Below are positions 1-7,927 of a DNA stretch of 64,000 bases, piece by piece; positions within the stretch are counted from its first letter, which is position 1, and each line of letters opens with the position of its first letter. Position numbers and translations under genes: made by a program. The notes beneath the pieces were generated by a model. It had not been told where the DNA came from and ran no database searches. It was given only the letters and a program-made list of their open reading frames with translations. The DNA is from Oscillospiraceae bacterium (GTDB taxonomy: Bacteria; Bacillota; Clostridia; Oscillospirales; Oscillospiraceae), in the NCBI GenBank assembly GCA_910575695.1, contig CAJTGJ010000017.1, forward strand, positions 27,346-91,345, given 5' to 3'.

Positions 1-621
1 GACGACAGGGACCTCGTTTTTCTCCCGGCGCTCCCGCTGGGTGGCCCGGACCCGGCGCACGTCCTTCAGCTCGTTCTCTAATTTTTCGATTTTCCGGCGG
101 ATCATCCGGCGGTCGGATTCAATCTGGGTTTCGCCGGGGCCCCGGGTGCCGATGGCCCCCTCCTGCCGCTCCAGGTGCTTCCACATACCCGTCAGCCGGG
201 GGAGCAGATACTTGTACTGGGCCAGCGCCACCTGCAGGCGGCCCTCGCTGGTGCGGGCCCGCTTGGCGAAAATGTCCAGGATCAGGGCGGAGCGGTCCAT
301 GACGGTGGCCCCCAGTTCCTCGGTGAGCACCCGCTGCTGGGAGGGGGACAGGGGGTTGTCAAAAATGACGATATCCGCCCCCAGATTCTGCGCCAGCTCC
401 CGGACCTCGCCCACCTTGCCCTCGCCGATGAAGGTGCGGGGGTCGGGGGCGGATTTGTTTTGCAGCACCGTGCCCAGGCACACTCCCCCCGCCGTGTCCA
501 GCAGGGCGGCCAGTTCGTCCAGGGATTCGTCCGTGGCGTTTTCCTCCCGGGAGAGGCAGGGGGCGTTCAGCCCCGCCAGCACGGCGCGGTTGATTTCTTT
601 TACTTTGGTTTCGTCAAACAT
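1..621 (-). CDS. hflX: HflX-type GTPase, N-terminal part (cut by window edge)
   Basis: The first 207 residues of an HflX family GTPase; the G domain lies left of the window. HflX binds the 50S subunit and splits or rescues stalled ribosomes. Visible are the N-terminal nucleotide-binding fold (GEGKVGEVRELA near residue 68, IFDNPLSPSQQRVL near 87) and the family block GTRGPGETQIESDRRM followed by the basic helical linker. The ATG at 621 is preceded by AAGGA. The start lies 25 nt after the upstream hydrolase stop, so the two may be cotranscribed. Family assignment is secure from these motifs; nothing can be said about the catalytic half. Confidence 0.93.
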   Translation of the reverse strand, partial: MFDETKVKEINRAVLAGLNAPCLSREENATDESLDELAALLDTAGGVCLGTVLQNKSAPDPRTFIGEGKVGEVRELAQNLGADIVIFDNPLSPSQQRVLTEELGATVMDRSALILDIFAKRARTSEGRLQVALAQYKYLLPRLTGMWKHLERQEGAIGTRGPGETQIESDRRMIRRKIEKLENELKDVRRVRATQRERREKNEVPVV

Positions 622-646
622 AGATTCCTTTCCGTGGAAAACCACG

Positions 647-1327
647 TCATTTTTCTAAAAATTCCAATACCCGCCGGTTAAATTCCTCCGGGCATTTGTT
701 GGCGATGAAATGGTCCCCCGGCAGGAAGGCCAGCTCCGCGCCGGGGATGCTTTGGGCGATCAGACGCGTGTGTTCTGTTTTAATCATGTCCCTTGTCCCG
801 GCGATTACCAGCGTTTTTGCGGTGATCTTGGACAGCTCCTGCGGAGGGACGTTGGGGTCGTTCACCATAAGGCCCAGCAGCTCGGCATTCCGCTTTGCGT
901 CCTTGCTTTTTCCCGCGAACATCCGGGCCATCCGATAGCCCAGCTCAATGGGGAGCTGCACCGTGCGCTTCACGCCTTTGGCATCCAGGTTCGCGCCGTT
1001 CAGAATCAGCCTGTCCACCCGATCCGGGTGGACCAGCGCAAACACCATGGCGATGTTGCCGCCGTCGGAAAAGCCCAGCAAGTGGGCCCTGCCGATTTGA
1101 TGTTCGTCCAGGAAGCCAAGCAAATCCTCCGCGAACTGGCGGATAGTAAAGGGGCGCTCTCCTCTTGGGGTCTGGCCGTGGCCCCTGGTGTCCAGGGCGT
1201 ACACATGATAGCGCTTGGAAAACGCGTCTATCTGATGCTTGAAATACGCGCAGCTCTCCCCGTTGCCGTGGAGCAGGATCAGCGGCTTGCCCTGTCCCTG
1301 TTCCACGAAAAAATGCCTGATGTCCAT
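647..1327 (-). CDS. alpha/beta hydrolase
   Basis: A 226-residue alpha/beta-hydrolase of the small esterase type. The oxyanion-hole motif LLHGNGES is at residues 18-25, the nucleophile elbow GFSDGG puts Ser87 in place, GTRD gives an acid at Asp180 and GDHF gives His206, so the triad is complete. There is no signal peptide, so it is cytoplasmic. It follows the HxlR regulator with a 10-nt gap, which suggests that regulator controls it. Substrate cannot be read from sequence. Confidence 0.88.
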   Translation of the reverse strand: MDIRHFFVEQGQGKPLILLHGNGESCAYFKHQIDAFSKRYHVYALDTRGHGQTPRGERPFTIRQFAEDLLGFLDEHQIGRAHLLGFSDGGNIAMVFALVHPDRVDRLILNGANLDAKGVKRTVQLPIELGYRMARMFAGKSKDAKRNAELLGLMVNDPNVPPQELSKITAKTLVIAGTRDMIKTEHTRLIAQSIPGAELAFLPGDHFIANKCPEEFNRRVLEFLEK

Positions 1328-1337
1328 GGGTCAACCC

Positions 1338-1724
1338 CTATTCTTCCCTGTTTTTCCCGGCAATTTCCGGGGCCGTACCGCCCAGCTCCTCCAAATGTTC
1401 CTCGCTCCAGCGGAGCATGGCGTGGAGCAGGGGCGCGAAGCTCTCCCCCAGGGGGGACAGGCGGTATTCCACCCGGGGCGGCACCTCGCCATACACCGTG
1501 CGGCACAGGAAGCCGTCCTCCTCCAGCTCCCGGAGCTGGCGGGTGAGGGTGGTGTGGGACGCCCCCGCCAGCCGCCGCTGGAGCTCGTTGAACCGCTGGA
1601 CGCCGTAGGCGGCGGCGTACCACAGAATCAGAATTTTCCACTTGCCGCCGATGACCGACTGGAGGCGGCTCATGGGCTCGCACCGGGCCAGGGCGTCGGG
1701 GGCGGTGAATTTGTTGTCCGCCAT
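1338..1724 (-). CDS. HxlR family transcriptional regulator
   Basis: A 128-residue winged-helix protein with the HxlR pattern: an N-terminal Cys (ARCEP, residue 15), IGGKWKILILW, FNELQRRLAGASHTTLTRQL and YRLSPLGESF near the wing. HxlR proteins often sense aldehydes or redox state through the conserved Cys. It is divergent from the radical SAM gene and directly upstream of the hydrolase, so it probably regulates one or both. Start ATG at 1724 follows GGGAGGGATTCCTT. Confidence 0.93.
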   Translation of the reverse strand: MADNKFTAPDALARCEPMSRLQSVIGGKWKILILWYAAAYGVQRFNELQRRLAGASHTTLTRQLRELEEDGFLCRTVYGEVPPRVEYRLSPLGESFAPLLHAMLRWSEEHLEELGGTAPEIAGKNREE

Positions 1725-1780
1725 AAGGAATCCCTCCCAATGGTATCAAAAATGGGCGTATGGCCCGAAAAAGACCGTAC

Positions 1781-1809
1781 TTGCGCTTCTTTTCCTCCAG
1801 GTGTATCCT
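1781..1809 (+). promoter_or_regulatory. Candidate promoter of the radical SAM gene
   Basis: TTGCGC, 17-bp spacer, TATCCT, ending 31 bp before the ATG at 1841. Moderate match to the housekeeping consensus; inferred from position. Confidence 0.4.
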
Positions 1810-1840
1810 GGGCGCATCAAACAGAAAAGGAGCGCTTTCC

Positions 1841-2776
1841 ATGCACTTTACCGGAACCATCTGGCGGCCCCCCTACGAGGCCGCGTCCCTTCTGCTGGAG
1901 GTGACGGCGGGCTGTACCCACCACAAATGCAAGTTCTGCACCCTCTACGACGATCTGCCCTTCCCCTTCCAGATGTCCCCGCTGGAGGACATTGAAGCCG
2001 ACCTGCTGGAGGCCCAGACCATGGCAAACTCCCCGCTGGACCGTCTGGCGGCGGCGCTGCAGGGCCTGCCCGCGGGGCGGACCTATGCCCGGGCGTTTCT
2101 CACCGGGGCCAACCCCTTTGTTCTGAAAACCAACCGCCTGCTGGAAATTTCCCGGCTCATCGGGCAGTATTTCCCCTCCGTTCAGTCCGTTGGCTGTTTC
2201 GCCCGTGTTACCGACATCGGGCTGAAAACCGACGGGGAGCTGGACAAATTAAAGGCGGCGGGGTATGACGGCCTCACCATCGGCGTGGAGACCGGGGACG
2301 CCCAGGCGCTGGACTTCATGGACAAGGGCTACGCCCCGGAGGATGTGCTGGCCCAGTGCCGCCGCCTGGACGCGGCGGGGATCGGGTACAATTTCTTTTA
2401 CCTCACCGGCGTTTCCGGCGCGGGCCGGGGCCGGGAGGGGGCCGAGGCCAGCGCCGCCCTGTTCAACCGGCTCCACCCCCGGATCATTGGCTCGTCCATG
2501 CTTACCATTTACCCCAACTCCCGGCTTTACCGGGAGATCCAGGCGGGGAACTGGCGGGAGGCCGGGGAGCTGGAAAAGCTGGACGAGCTGCGCACGTTGA
2601 TTTCCCGCCTGGAGATCCCCGCCACCTTCGCCGCCCTGGGGGCGTCCAACGCTTTCAACTTCCAGGGCAGGCTGCCAGAGGACCGGGACAAGCTGCTGGA
2701 CACCCTGGACCGGATCTGCCGGGAGACGGGCGAACAGGAGCTGCGGGTGTACCGGGAAACCCTGCCCCACCTGTGA
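1841..2776 (+). CDS. radical SAM protein (Elp3-like fold)
   Basis: A 311-residue radical SAM enzyme. The [4Fe-4S]-binding block is GCTHHKCKFCTLY, with Cys spacing CX4CX2C rather than the textbook CX3CX2C; this spacing is found in some Elp3-like radical SAM families. SAM-contacting features downstream include AFLTGANPF, the TIGVETGD strand motif and an Arg-rich C-terminus. An in-frame extension upstream overlaps the promoter; ATG 1841 is chosen because AAAAGGAG precedes it at good spacing. It is monocistronic and divergent from the HxlR regulator. Substrate unknown. Confidence 0.85.
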   Translation: MHFTGTIWRPPYEAASLLLEVTAGCTHHKCKFCTLYDDLPFPFQMSPLEDIEADLLEAQTMANSPLDRLAAALQGLPAGRTYARAFLTGANPFVLKTNRLLEISRLIGQYFPSVQSVGCFARVTDIGLKTDGELDKLKAAGYDGLTIGVETGDAQALDFMDKGYAPEDVLAQCRRLDAAGIGYNFFYLTGVSGAGRGREGAEASAALFNRLHPRIIGSSMLTIYPNSRLYREIQAGNWREAGELEKLDELRTLISRLEIPATFAALGASNAFNFQGRLPEDRDKLLDTLDRICRETGEQELRVYRETLPHL

Positions 2777-2780
2777 GCCG

Positions 2781-3284
2781 TCAGACCTTTTGCAGCGCCT
2801 CCACAATCTCCCCCCAGTACACGGTGTGGTAGTCGCGGTCGGGATACCACTTGTCCTTCACGTCCTCCGGCATGAGGGCGGGATCCATGGGCATGGCCAT
2901 CCGCCTGCGGCACACCAGCACCAGCTCCGCCTGCTCAAAATAGGGCGCGCCGCACTCAGCTGCCGCCGCGGTGAAGCCGCACTCCTTCACCTTGTCGGTG
3001 TTCCGGCCGCTTTTCGTGCCGCACAGGTTCAGCTGGGGGCGGTACTCCTCCCCGAAGAAGCACAGGGTGAAATACTCGTTTTCGTCCACGAACCGCTTGG
3101 TGTACCGCTGGGGGCGGATGTACGCGGTGGCCATGGGTACGCCCCACAGCACCCCCAAACCGCCCCAGGAGGCGGTCATGGTATTGCAGTGCTCCGCCGT
3201 CCCGGCGGTGATGAGCATCCACTGACTGCCGATGGCGGCAAAGGGGTTGAGGTCCAGGGCTTTGGGGTCGATGTTCCGAAACAT
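2781..3284 (-). CDS. flavin reductase-like FMN-binding protein
   Basis: A 167-residue split-barrel flavoprotein of the flavin reductase-like (DIM6/NTAB) group. MLITAGTAEHCNTMTASWGG and VPMATAYIRPQRYTKRFVD match the FMN-phosphate-binding strands of this family, and TLCFFGEEYRPQLNLCGTKSGR is the characteristic loop. These proteins bind FMN and often reduce flavin with NAD(P)H, but many act in unknown pathways. It converges on the radical SAM gene with a 4-bp gap. AGGAGG lies 9 nt before the ATG. Confidence 0.87.
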   Translation of the reverse strand: MFRNIDPKALDLNPFAAIGSQWMLITAGTAEHCNTMTASWGGLGVLWGVPMATAYIRPQRYTKRFVDENEYFTLCFFGEEYRPQLNLCGTKSGRNTDKVKECGFTAAAAECGAPYFEQAELVLVCRRRMAMPMDPALMPEDVKDKWYPDRDYHTVYWGEIVEALQKV

Positions 3285-3341
3285 GGCAGGATACCTCCTA
3301 TGTTTTATGGTTGGGCCGGTACTATACTATGCGGATGGGGG

Positions 3342-3869
3342 TCAATCCAGTTCCAGCCGGTAAAATTTCGCCGGAAAGATGACGCCGCTGTCCTCCTTGG
3401 CGTACTCCCCCATGTGGTCAAATACCAATCCGCACTTCTCCAGCACCCGGCCCGACGCGGGGTTGTCCACGGCGTGGTGGGCGGCAAACCGTTTCACACC
3501 CAGCGTTTCATGGGCAAAGGCAATGACGGCCCGGACGCCCTCGGAGGCATAGCCCTGGCCCCAGCAGTCCCGGCGGATGGTATAGCCCAGCTCCCAAACC
3601 CCACCGTCCTCGGGCCAGGCGGTGGCACAGCCGACGATCTGCCCGCCGGAGCGATGGACGAACAGGAAGGCCAAATCGTCCTCCGTATCGTCCTCCCCGT
3701 TCTCCGCCGCCAGGAGGAAGGCGCGGGTCTGTTCCGGGTCCGTATGCAGGGGATAGGTCTGGAAGCGGTTGACCTCGGGGTCGCCGGCCCAGGCAAAGAC
3801 CGCCTCCGCGTCCGCCGCCGCGGGCGGGCGCAGGAGCAGGCGTTCCGTTGTGATGATATGGCTGTGCAT
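3342..3869 (-). CDS. GNAT N-acetyltransferase, RimJ/RimL-like
   Basis: A 175-residue GNAT acetyltransferase. TERLLLRPPAAADAEAVFAW at the N-terminus is typical of RimJ/RimL-type enzymes, the acetyl-CoA loop is in IRRDCWGQGYASEGVRAV, and ENPASGRVLEKCGLVF-like residues (VDNPASGRVLEKCGL) complete motif B. The frame is open upstream only through a TTG; ATG 3869 is preferred because GGAGTGGAGCAAG precedes it. The acceptor (protein N-terminus, antibiotic or metabolite) is not predictable. Confidence 0.88.
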   Translation of the reverse strand: MHSHIITTERLLLRPPAAADAEAVFAWAGDPEVNRFQTYPLHTDPEQTRAFLLAAENGEDDTEDDLAFLFVHRSGGQIVGCATAWPEDGGVWELGYTIRRDCWGQGYASEGVRAVIAFAHETLGVKRFAAHHAVDNPASGRVLEKCGLVFDHMGEYAKEDSGVIFPAKFYRLELD

Positions 3870-3885
3870 CTTGCTCCACTCCAAT

Positions 3886-3925
3886 CAAAAAAAGATAGAC
3901 CCGCTGCCATGTGCAGCGGGTCTTT
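3886..3925 (-). terminator. Terminator of rpmE
   Basis: Read on the minus strand, an 11-bp stem AGACCCGCTGC/GCAGCGGGTCT with a 5-nt loop is followed by ATC and a run of seven T. It lies 12 nt after the rpmE stop. Confidence 0.85.
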
Positions 3926-3937
3926 GAAGTGACAGGG

Positions 3938-4138
3938 TTAGCCCAAACCGAACTTCTTGTTGAAGCGGCTGACGCGTCCGCCGGTATCCACCATCTTCTG
4001 CTTACCGGTATAGAAGGGGTGACACTTGGAGCAGACTTCCACCTTGATGTCCTTCCTGGTCGAGCCAGTTTCGATCACGTTGCCGCACGCACAGGTGATG
4101 GTGGTGTGGTTGTAGTTGGGATGGATGCCTTCCTTCAC
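3938..4138 (-). CDS. rpmE: 50S ribosomal protein L31, zinc-binding type
   Basis: A 66-residue L31 with the zinc ligands intact (Cys16, Cys18, Cys36, Cys39: CACGN and CSKCHPF) and the conserved ending [12 protein letters not shown]. The start codon is GTG at 4138, preceded by AGAGGTGA at correct spacing. Monocistronic with its own promoter and terminator. The cysteine-bearing form is the zinc-replete paralogue in bacteria that carry two L31 genes. Confidence 0.97.
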   Translation of the reverse strand: MKEGIHPNYNHTTITCACGNVIETGSTRKDIKVEVCSKCHPFYTGKQKMVDTGGRVSRFNKKFGLG

Positions 4139-4218
4139 GGGGATTCACCTCTTTCTGTCGATCAAAAGTCCAGGGGCGCTGGCGCTGTGCGCAACAGCCC
4201 CTTGTAAACGCAAATCGT

Positions 4219-4247
4219 ATGATATCATGTCCCGGCGGAAAATGCAA
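4219..4247 (-). promoter_or_regulatory. rpmE promoter
   Basis: On the minus strand TTGCAT, 17-bp spacer, TATCAT, about 80 bp upstream of the rpmE GTG. Confidence 0.6.
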
Positions 4248-4366
4248 GGACTTTTTTCAAAAATCCGAATCTTTTCCGCTTCACTTGCCGCTCCACCCCG
4301 CGTCCCGCGCTGCTGCCGGGGCAGGGTCCGCTCCCCGCCGCCGCGAAAGGGCGATTTTGCGCCCCC

Positions 4367-7300
4367 CTATACTTCCACCGCACGGCCCATGCTGAAAAAC
4401 CACAGGTACCGGCGCTTGACGGCCACCCCCGCCGCCCGGGCCAGGGCCCGGGTGTAGGCGTCCAGCTGGGGGCGGTAGTCCTCCGCCCTGCGTTCCACGC
4501 CGGCCTCGGACACCCGGTCGGTTTTGAAGTCCACCACCGTCACGGCGCCGTCCTCCTCCACGAACCAGCAGTCCACCACCCCCTGGAGGAGCACCTCCTC
4601 TCCCGGCGGCGTCCCGTCGTAGTAGTCCCCCGCCGGAACCAGCAGGGAGAACTTGAACTCCCGCTCCACCCGGGGGGAGCGGCGCAGGCGCACCCCCAGC
4701 TCCGAGCAGAAAAACGCCAGGATGTCCAGGGGGTTCACCGCCGCCCCCTGCTGGGGGGTGATGTACTGGCCCAGGACCAGCCGGGAGATCTCGCCGTCGA
4801 TGTCCGCCGCGCTGTCCGTGCGGCTGTAGTCCAGGTACTGCATCACCATGTGCAGGGCGGTGCCCTTCTGGGCGGGGGTCAGGGGCCGCTGGCCCTCGAA
4901 CACCGGGCGGCGCAGGATGGTCTGGGGGGCGGCGGGCCGCAGCTCCACGGCGTTTTCCGCCGCCTCGCTGTCCTTTTCCCGGCCCTTGAGCTGGGTGGCG
5001 GTGAGCTTGGAGGGGATAGCCGCGCAGGCCCCAAAGGGGTAGCGCCAGGCCAGCCGTTCCACCAGCCCCGGGGGGACGGATTCCCCGGAGCGGGCCTGCT
5101 CCGCCTCCCCGCCCGAGCCCTGGGGCCGCTCGAAATCCGCCCCGGACAGCAGGCGGATGTCCCAGGGACAGCCCTCGTCCGCCGGGGGGGCGGGCCGGGG
5201 CCGGTCCAGCGCCGCCCACAGGGCGGTGCTGTCCCTCCGGCACAGCGCCGGGGTGAGCACCCACTCCGACATGGACCGGGCCGCCCCCATCTGCCGGGGG
5301 GGCGGGGGGCACTGGGCCTGGGCGGCCAGGGAGGCCAGGCTGTTCCCCCGTCCGTTGACGGTGGAGAACAGGATCAGCTTGTGCTCCGCCCGGGTCATGG
5401 CCACGTAGAGCAGGCGCATCTCCTCCGCCCGGATCTGGCGCTTTTTCCGCAGGGCCACCGCGTCCCGGGCCATGGTGGTGTACCGCAGGCCCCGGTCCCG
5501 GTCGGTGCGCTTGGGGCCAAGGCCCAGCTCCGGGTGGAACAGGACGGTGGACTTGGTGTCCGCCTCGTTGAACGACCGGTCCAGCCCGCACAGCACCACC
5601 ACCGGGAACTCCAGCCCCTTGGATTTGTGGATGGTCAGGATGCGTACGCCCCCGGTCCCGCTCCCCGGCACGGGGACGGTCAGGCCGTTTTCCATCATGC
5701 GGCTGAGGTGGAGCAGGAAGGCCATCAGCCCCCGGTGCCCGCCGCTCTCAAAGCGGCAGGCCTCGTCGTACAGCGCCATCAGGTTGGCCCGGCGGCGGGC
5801 GCCGTCCGGCATGGCGGCAAACACGGCGGGCACGTCCAGCCTGCCGTAAACGTGCCACAGCAGGCGGTGGCTGCTCTCCTCCGCCGACAGCTCCCGCAGC
5901 TCCCCCAGAAGGGCCAGGAAGTCCGCGCAGTCCTCCTCCCCCCGGGCGGCTCCGGCGGCGAGGCAGTCGTACACCGTGCCCTCCCCCGCCGCCCGGAGGA
6001 GGGCCAGCCGGTCCGGGGTGAACCCGAACAGCGGCGAGCGCAGGGCCGCCAGCAGGGCCACGTCCTGCCGGGGGTTGTCGATGACCTGTAACAGGGCGAT
6101 GGCCACGGAAATTTCTGTGGCGCCGAAAAACGCCTGCCCGCCGTCGGCGGACCAGGGGAGGCCCAGCTCTTCCAGGGCGGCGGCGTAGTGCCTCAGCACC
6201 GGCTTCGGCGAGCGCATGAGAAGCACGATGTCCTCCGCCCGGACGGGGCGGTCCCCGATGGGCAGGCCGCTGTCCAGGAGCGCCCGGACGCGGGCGGCGG
6301 CGGCACGGGCGGCAATCAGGTCCTTGTCCGTCTTTTCCTCGTCCCCGCCGCTGTCCCCGGACAGGGTGGACAGATCCACGCAGTCCAGCTCCACGCAGTA
6401 CCGCCCGTCGGGGGCGAGGTCCGCCCGCCCCTGCCGCAGGGCCTCCGCGCCGGTGTAGTCCAGCTCCCCCACCGGGCGGGTCATGACGTTCCGGAAGATG
6501 AAATTCACCCCGTCCAGCACCTCGGGCCGGGAGCGGAAGTTGGCGGACAGCAGGAGCTTCCGCCCCTGGCCGGGCGCGGCCTGCTCCGCCGGGGGGAAGC
6601 GCTCGTACTTGTCCAGGAAGATCCCCGGCTCCGCCAGCCGGAAGCGGTAGATGGACTGCTTCACGTCCCCCACCATAAACAGGTTGTCCCCCGCCGACAG
6701 CGCCTTGAAAATGGCGTTCTGCACGGCGTTGGTGTCCTGGTACTCGTCCACCATGATCTCGGCAAACTGACGCCCCGCGTCCCGGGCCAGGTCGGAGGGC
6801 GTGCCGTCCGGGTTGGTCAGCAGGCGCACCGTGAGATGCTCTCCGTCCGCGAAGTCGATGAGGCGGCGGCGCTGCTTGAGCCGGATAAACGCCGCGTCAA
6901 ACTCCGCCGTCACGTCCAGCAGGGCGGTCATGGCGGGGCCTACGGCCCGGAGGTCCTCCATGGCCTGCTCCGCTGTCACGTCGAACCGCGCCCCCAGGTC
7001 CGCCAGCTGGGCCTTGCACCGCTTGCGCAGGGCGGTCAGGCGGTCCTTCAGCGCCTCGTCGGCCCCTTTTTTGCGTCCGGCGCCGGGGAACTCCACCGGG
7101 AAGCAGCCTGCGGCGGCGTCCCAGCCCTGTTTCAGCCCGCCGCACAGCCGCTCCAGCCCCTCGATGGTGCCGTCCAGGGAGGCCCCGTAGTTGTGCTCCA
7201 GCGCCGGGTCGAAGGTGATCTCGTCCCGCAGCTCGGACATGGCCTCCCGCCAATAGTCCGCCAGCTGGATGCTGTCCTCCAGCAGGGCGCGGCCCCAGGG

Positions 7301-7927
7301 GGTGTCCTCCGGCCTGGTCCCGGCGGGCAGGACGAAGTCCCGTTTCCGCTGGGCCAGCCAGTCCGCCGGGCCGGCCTGGGCCTGCACCCGTTTGTGGATG
7401 TCCAGAACCACGTCCTCCAGGGTCTGGTCGTCCCGCTCCCCCGCCAGGGCGTCCACCAGGGCGGCAAAGGGCGGGTCGCTGCCGATATTGGCGTACCGGG
7501 CCTCCAGCACTTCCTCCAGGGCGCGGCGGCGCAGCTCCTCCCCCTCGGCGTCGTCGCACAGCCGGAAATCCGGGTCCAGGTCCGCCAGATGCCCCCACTG
7601 GCGCAGAAAATCCAGGCAGAACGCGTCGATGGTGCAGATGGGGGCTTTGTAAACCAGCGTGGCATTGCGCCGGAGATGCCGGTCTCCCGGCTTCCGGGCC
7701 ATCCGGGCGTGGATGGCGGAGGCGATCCGGTCCCGCAGTTCTGCGGCGGCGGCGTTGGTAAAGGTGATAACCAGGAAGCGGTCGATGTCCTCCCCCTGCT
7801 CCACATAGCCCATCAGGCGCTCCACCAGCACCCTGGTCTTGCCCGACCCGGCGGCGGCGGAGACCAGCAGGTCGCCGCCCCGGTTTTTCACCGCAGCGCG
7901 CTGTTCCCTTGTCAGTTCAATAGCCAT
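4367..7927 (-). CDS. addA: AddA helicase-nuclease subunit
   Basis: A 1186-residue UvrD-type helicase with a C-terminal RecB-like nuclease, the AddA subunit of the AddAB double-strand-break resection enzyme. Walker A AAGSGKT is at residues 25-31, VITFTNAAAAELRDRI is motif Ia, VDEYQDTN is the Walker B/motif II, LTIHKSKGLEFPVVV is motif V, and VVDFKTDR near residue 1138 carries the nuclease Asp and Lys. The first 11 bases overlap the end of addB, implying translational coupling. Length fits the family. Rich open frames on the opposite strand are GC-rich shadows. Confidence 0.97.
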   Translation of the reverse strand: MAIELTREQRAAVKNRGGDLLVSAAAGSGKTRVLVERLMGYVEQGEDIDRFLVITFTNAAAAELRDRIASAIHARMARKPGDRHLRRNATLVYKAPICTIDAFCLDFLRQWGHLADLDPDFRLCDDAEGEELRRRALEEVLEARYANIGSDPPFAALVDALAGERDDQTLEDVVLDIHKRVQAQAGPADWLAQRKRDFVLPAGTRPEDTPWGRALLEDSIQLADYWREAMSELRDEITFDPALEHNYGASLDGTIEGLERLCGGLKQGWDAAAGCFPVEFPGAGRKKGADEALKDRLTALRKRCKAQLADLGARFDVTAEQAMEDLRAVGPAMTALLDVTAEFDAAFIRLKQRRRLIDFADGEHLTVRLLTNPDGTPSDLARDAGRQFAEIMVDEYQDTNAVQNAIFKALSAGDNLFMVGDVKQSIYRFRLAEPGIFLDKYERFPPAEQAAPGQGRKLLLSANFRSRPEVLDGVNFIFRNVMTRPVGELDYTGAEALRQGRADLAPDGRYCVELDCVDLSTLSGDSGGDEEKTDKDLIAARAAAARVRALLDSGLPIGDRPVRAEDIVLLMRSPKPVLRHYAAALEELGLPWSADGGQAFFGATEISVAIALLQVIDNPRQDVALLAALRSPLFGFTPDRLALLRAAGEGTVYDCLAAGAARGEEDCADFLALLGELRELSAEESSHRLLWHVYGRLDVPAVFAAMPDGARRRANLMALYDEACRFESGGHRGLMAFLLHLSRMMENGLTVPVPGSGTGGVRILTIHKSKGLEFPVVVLCGLDRSFNEADTKSTVLFHPELGLGPKRTDRDRGLRYTTMARDAVALRKKRQIRAEEMRLLYVAMTRAEHKLILFSTVNGRGNSLASLAAQAQCPPPPRQMGAARSMSEWVLTPALCRRDSTALWAALDRPRPAPPADEGCPWDIRLLSGADFERPQGSGGEAEQARSGESVPPGLVERLAWRYPFGACAAIPSKLTATQLKGREKDSEAAENAVELRPAAPQTILRRPVFEGQRPLTPAQKGTALHMVMQYLDYSRTDSAADIDGEISRLVLGQYITPQQGAAVNPLDILAFFCSELGVRLRRSPRVEREFKFSLLVPAGDYYDGTPPGEEVLLQGVVDCWFVEEDGAVTVVDFKTDRVSEAGVERRAEDYRPQLDAYTRALARAAGVAVKRRYLWFFSMGRAVEV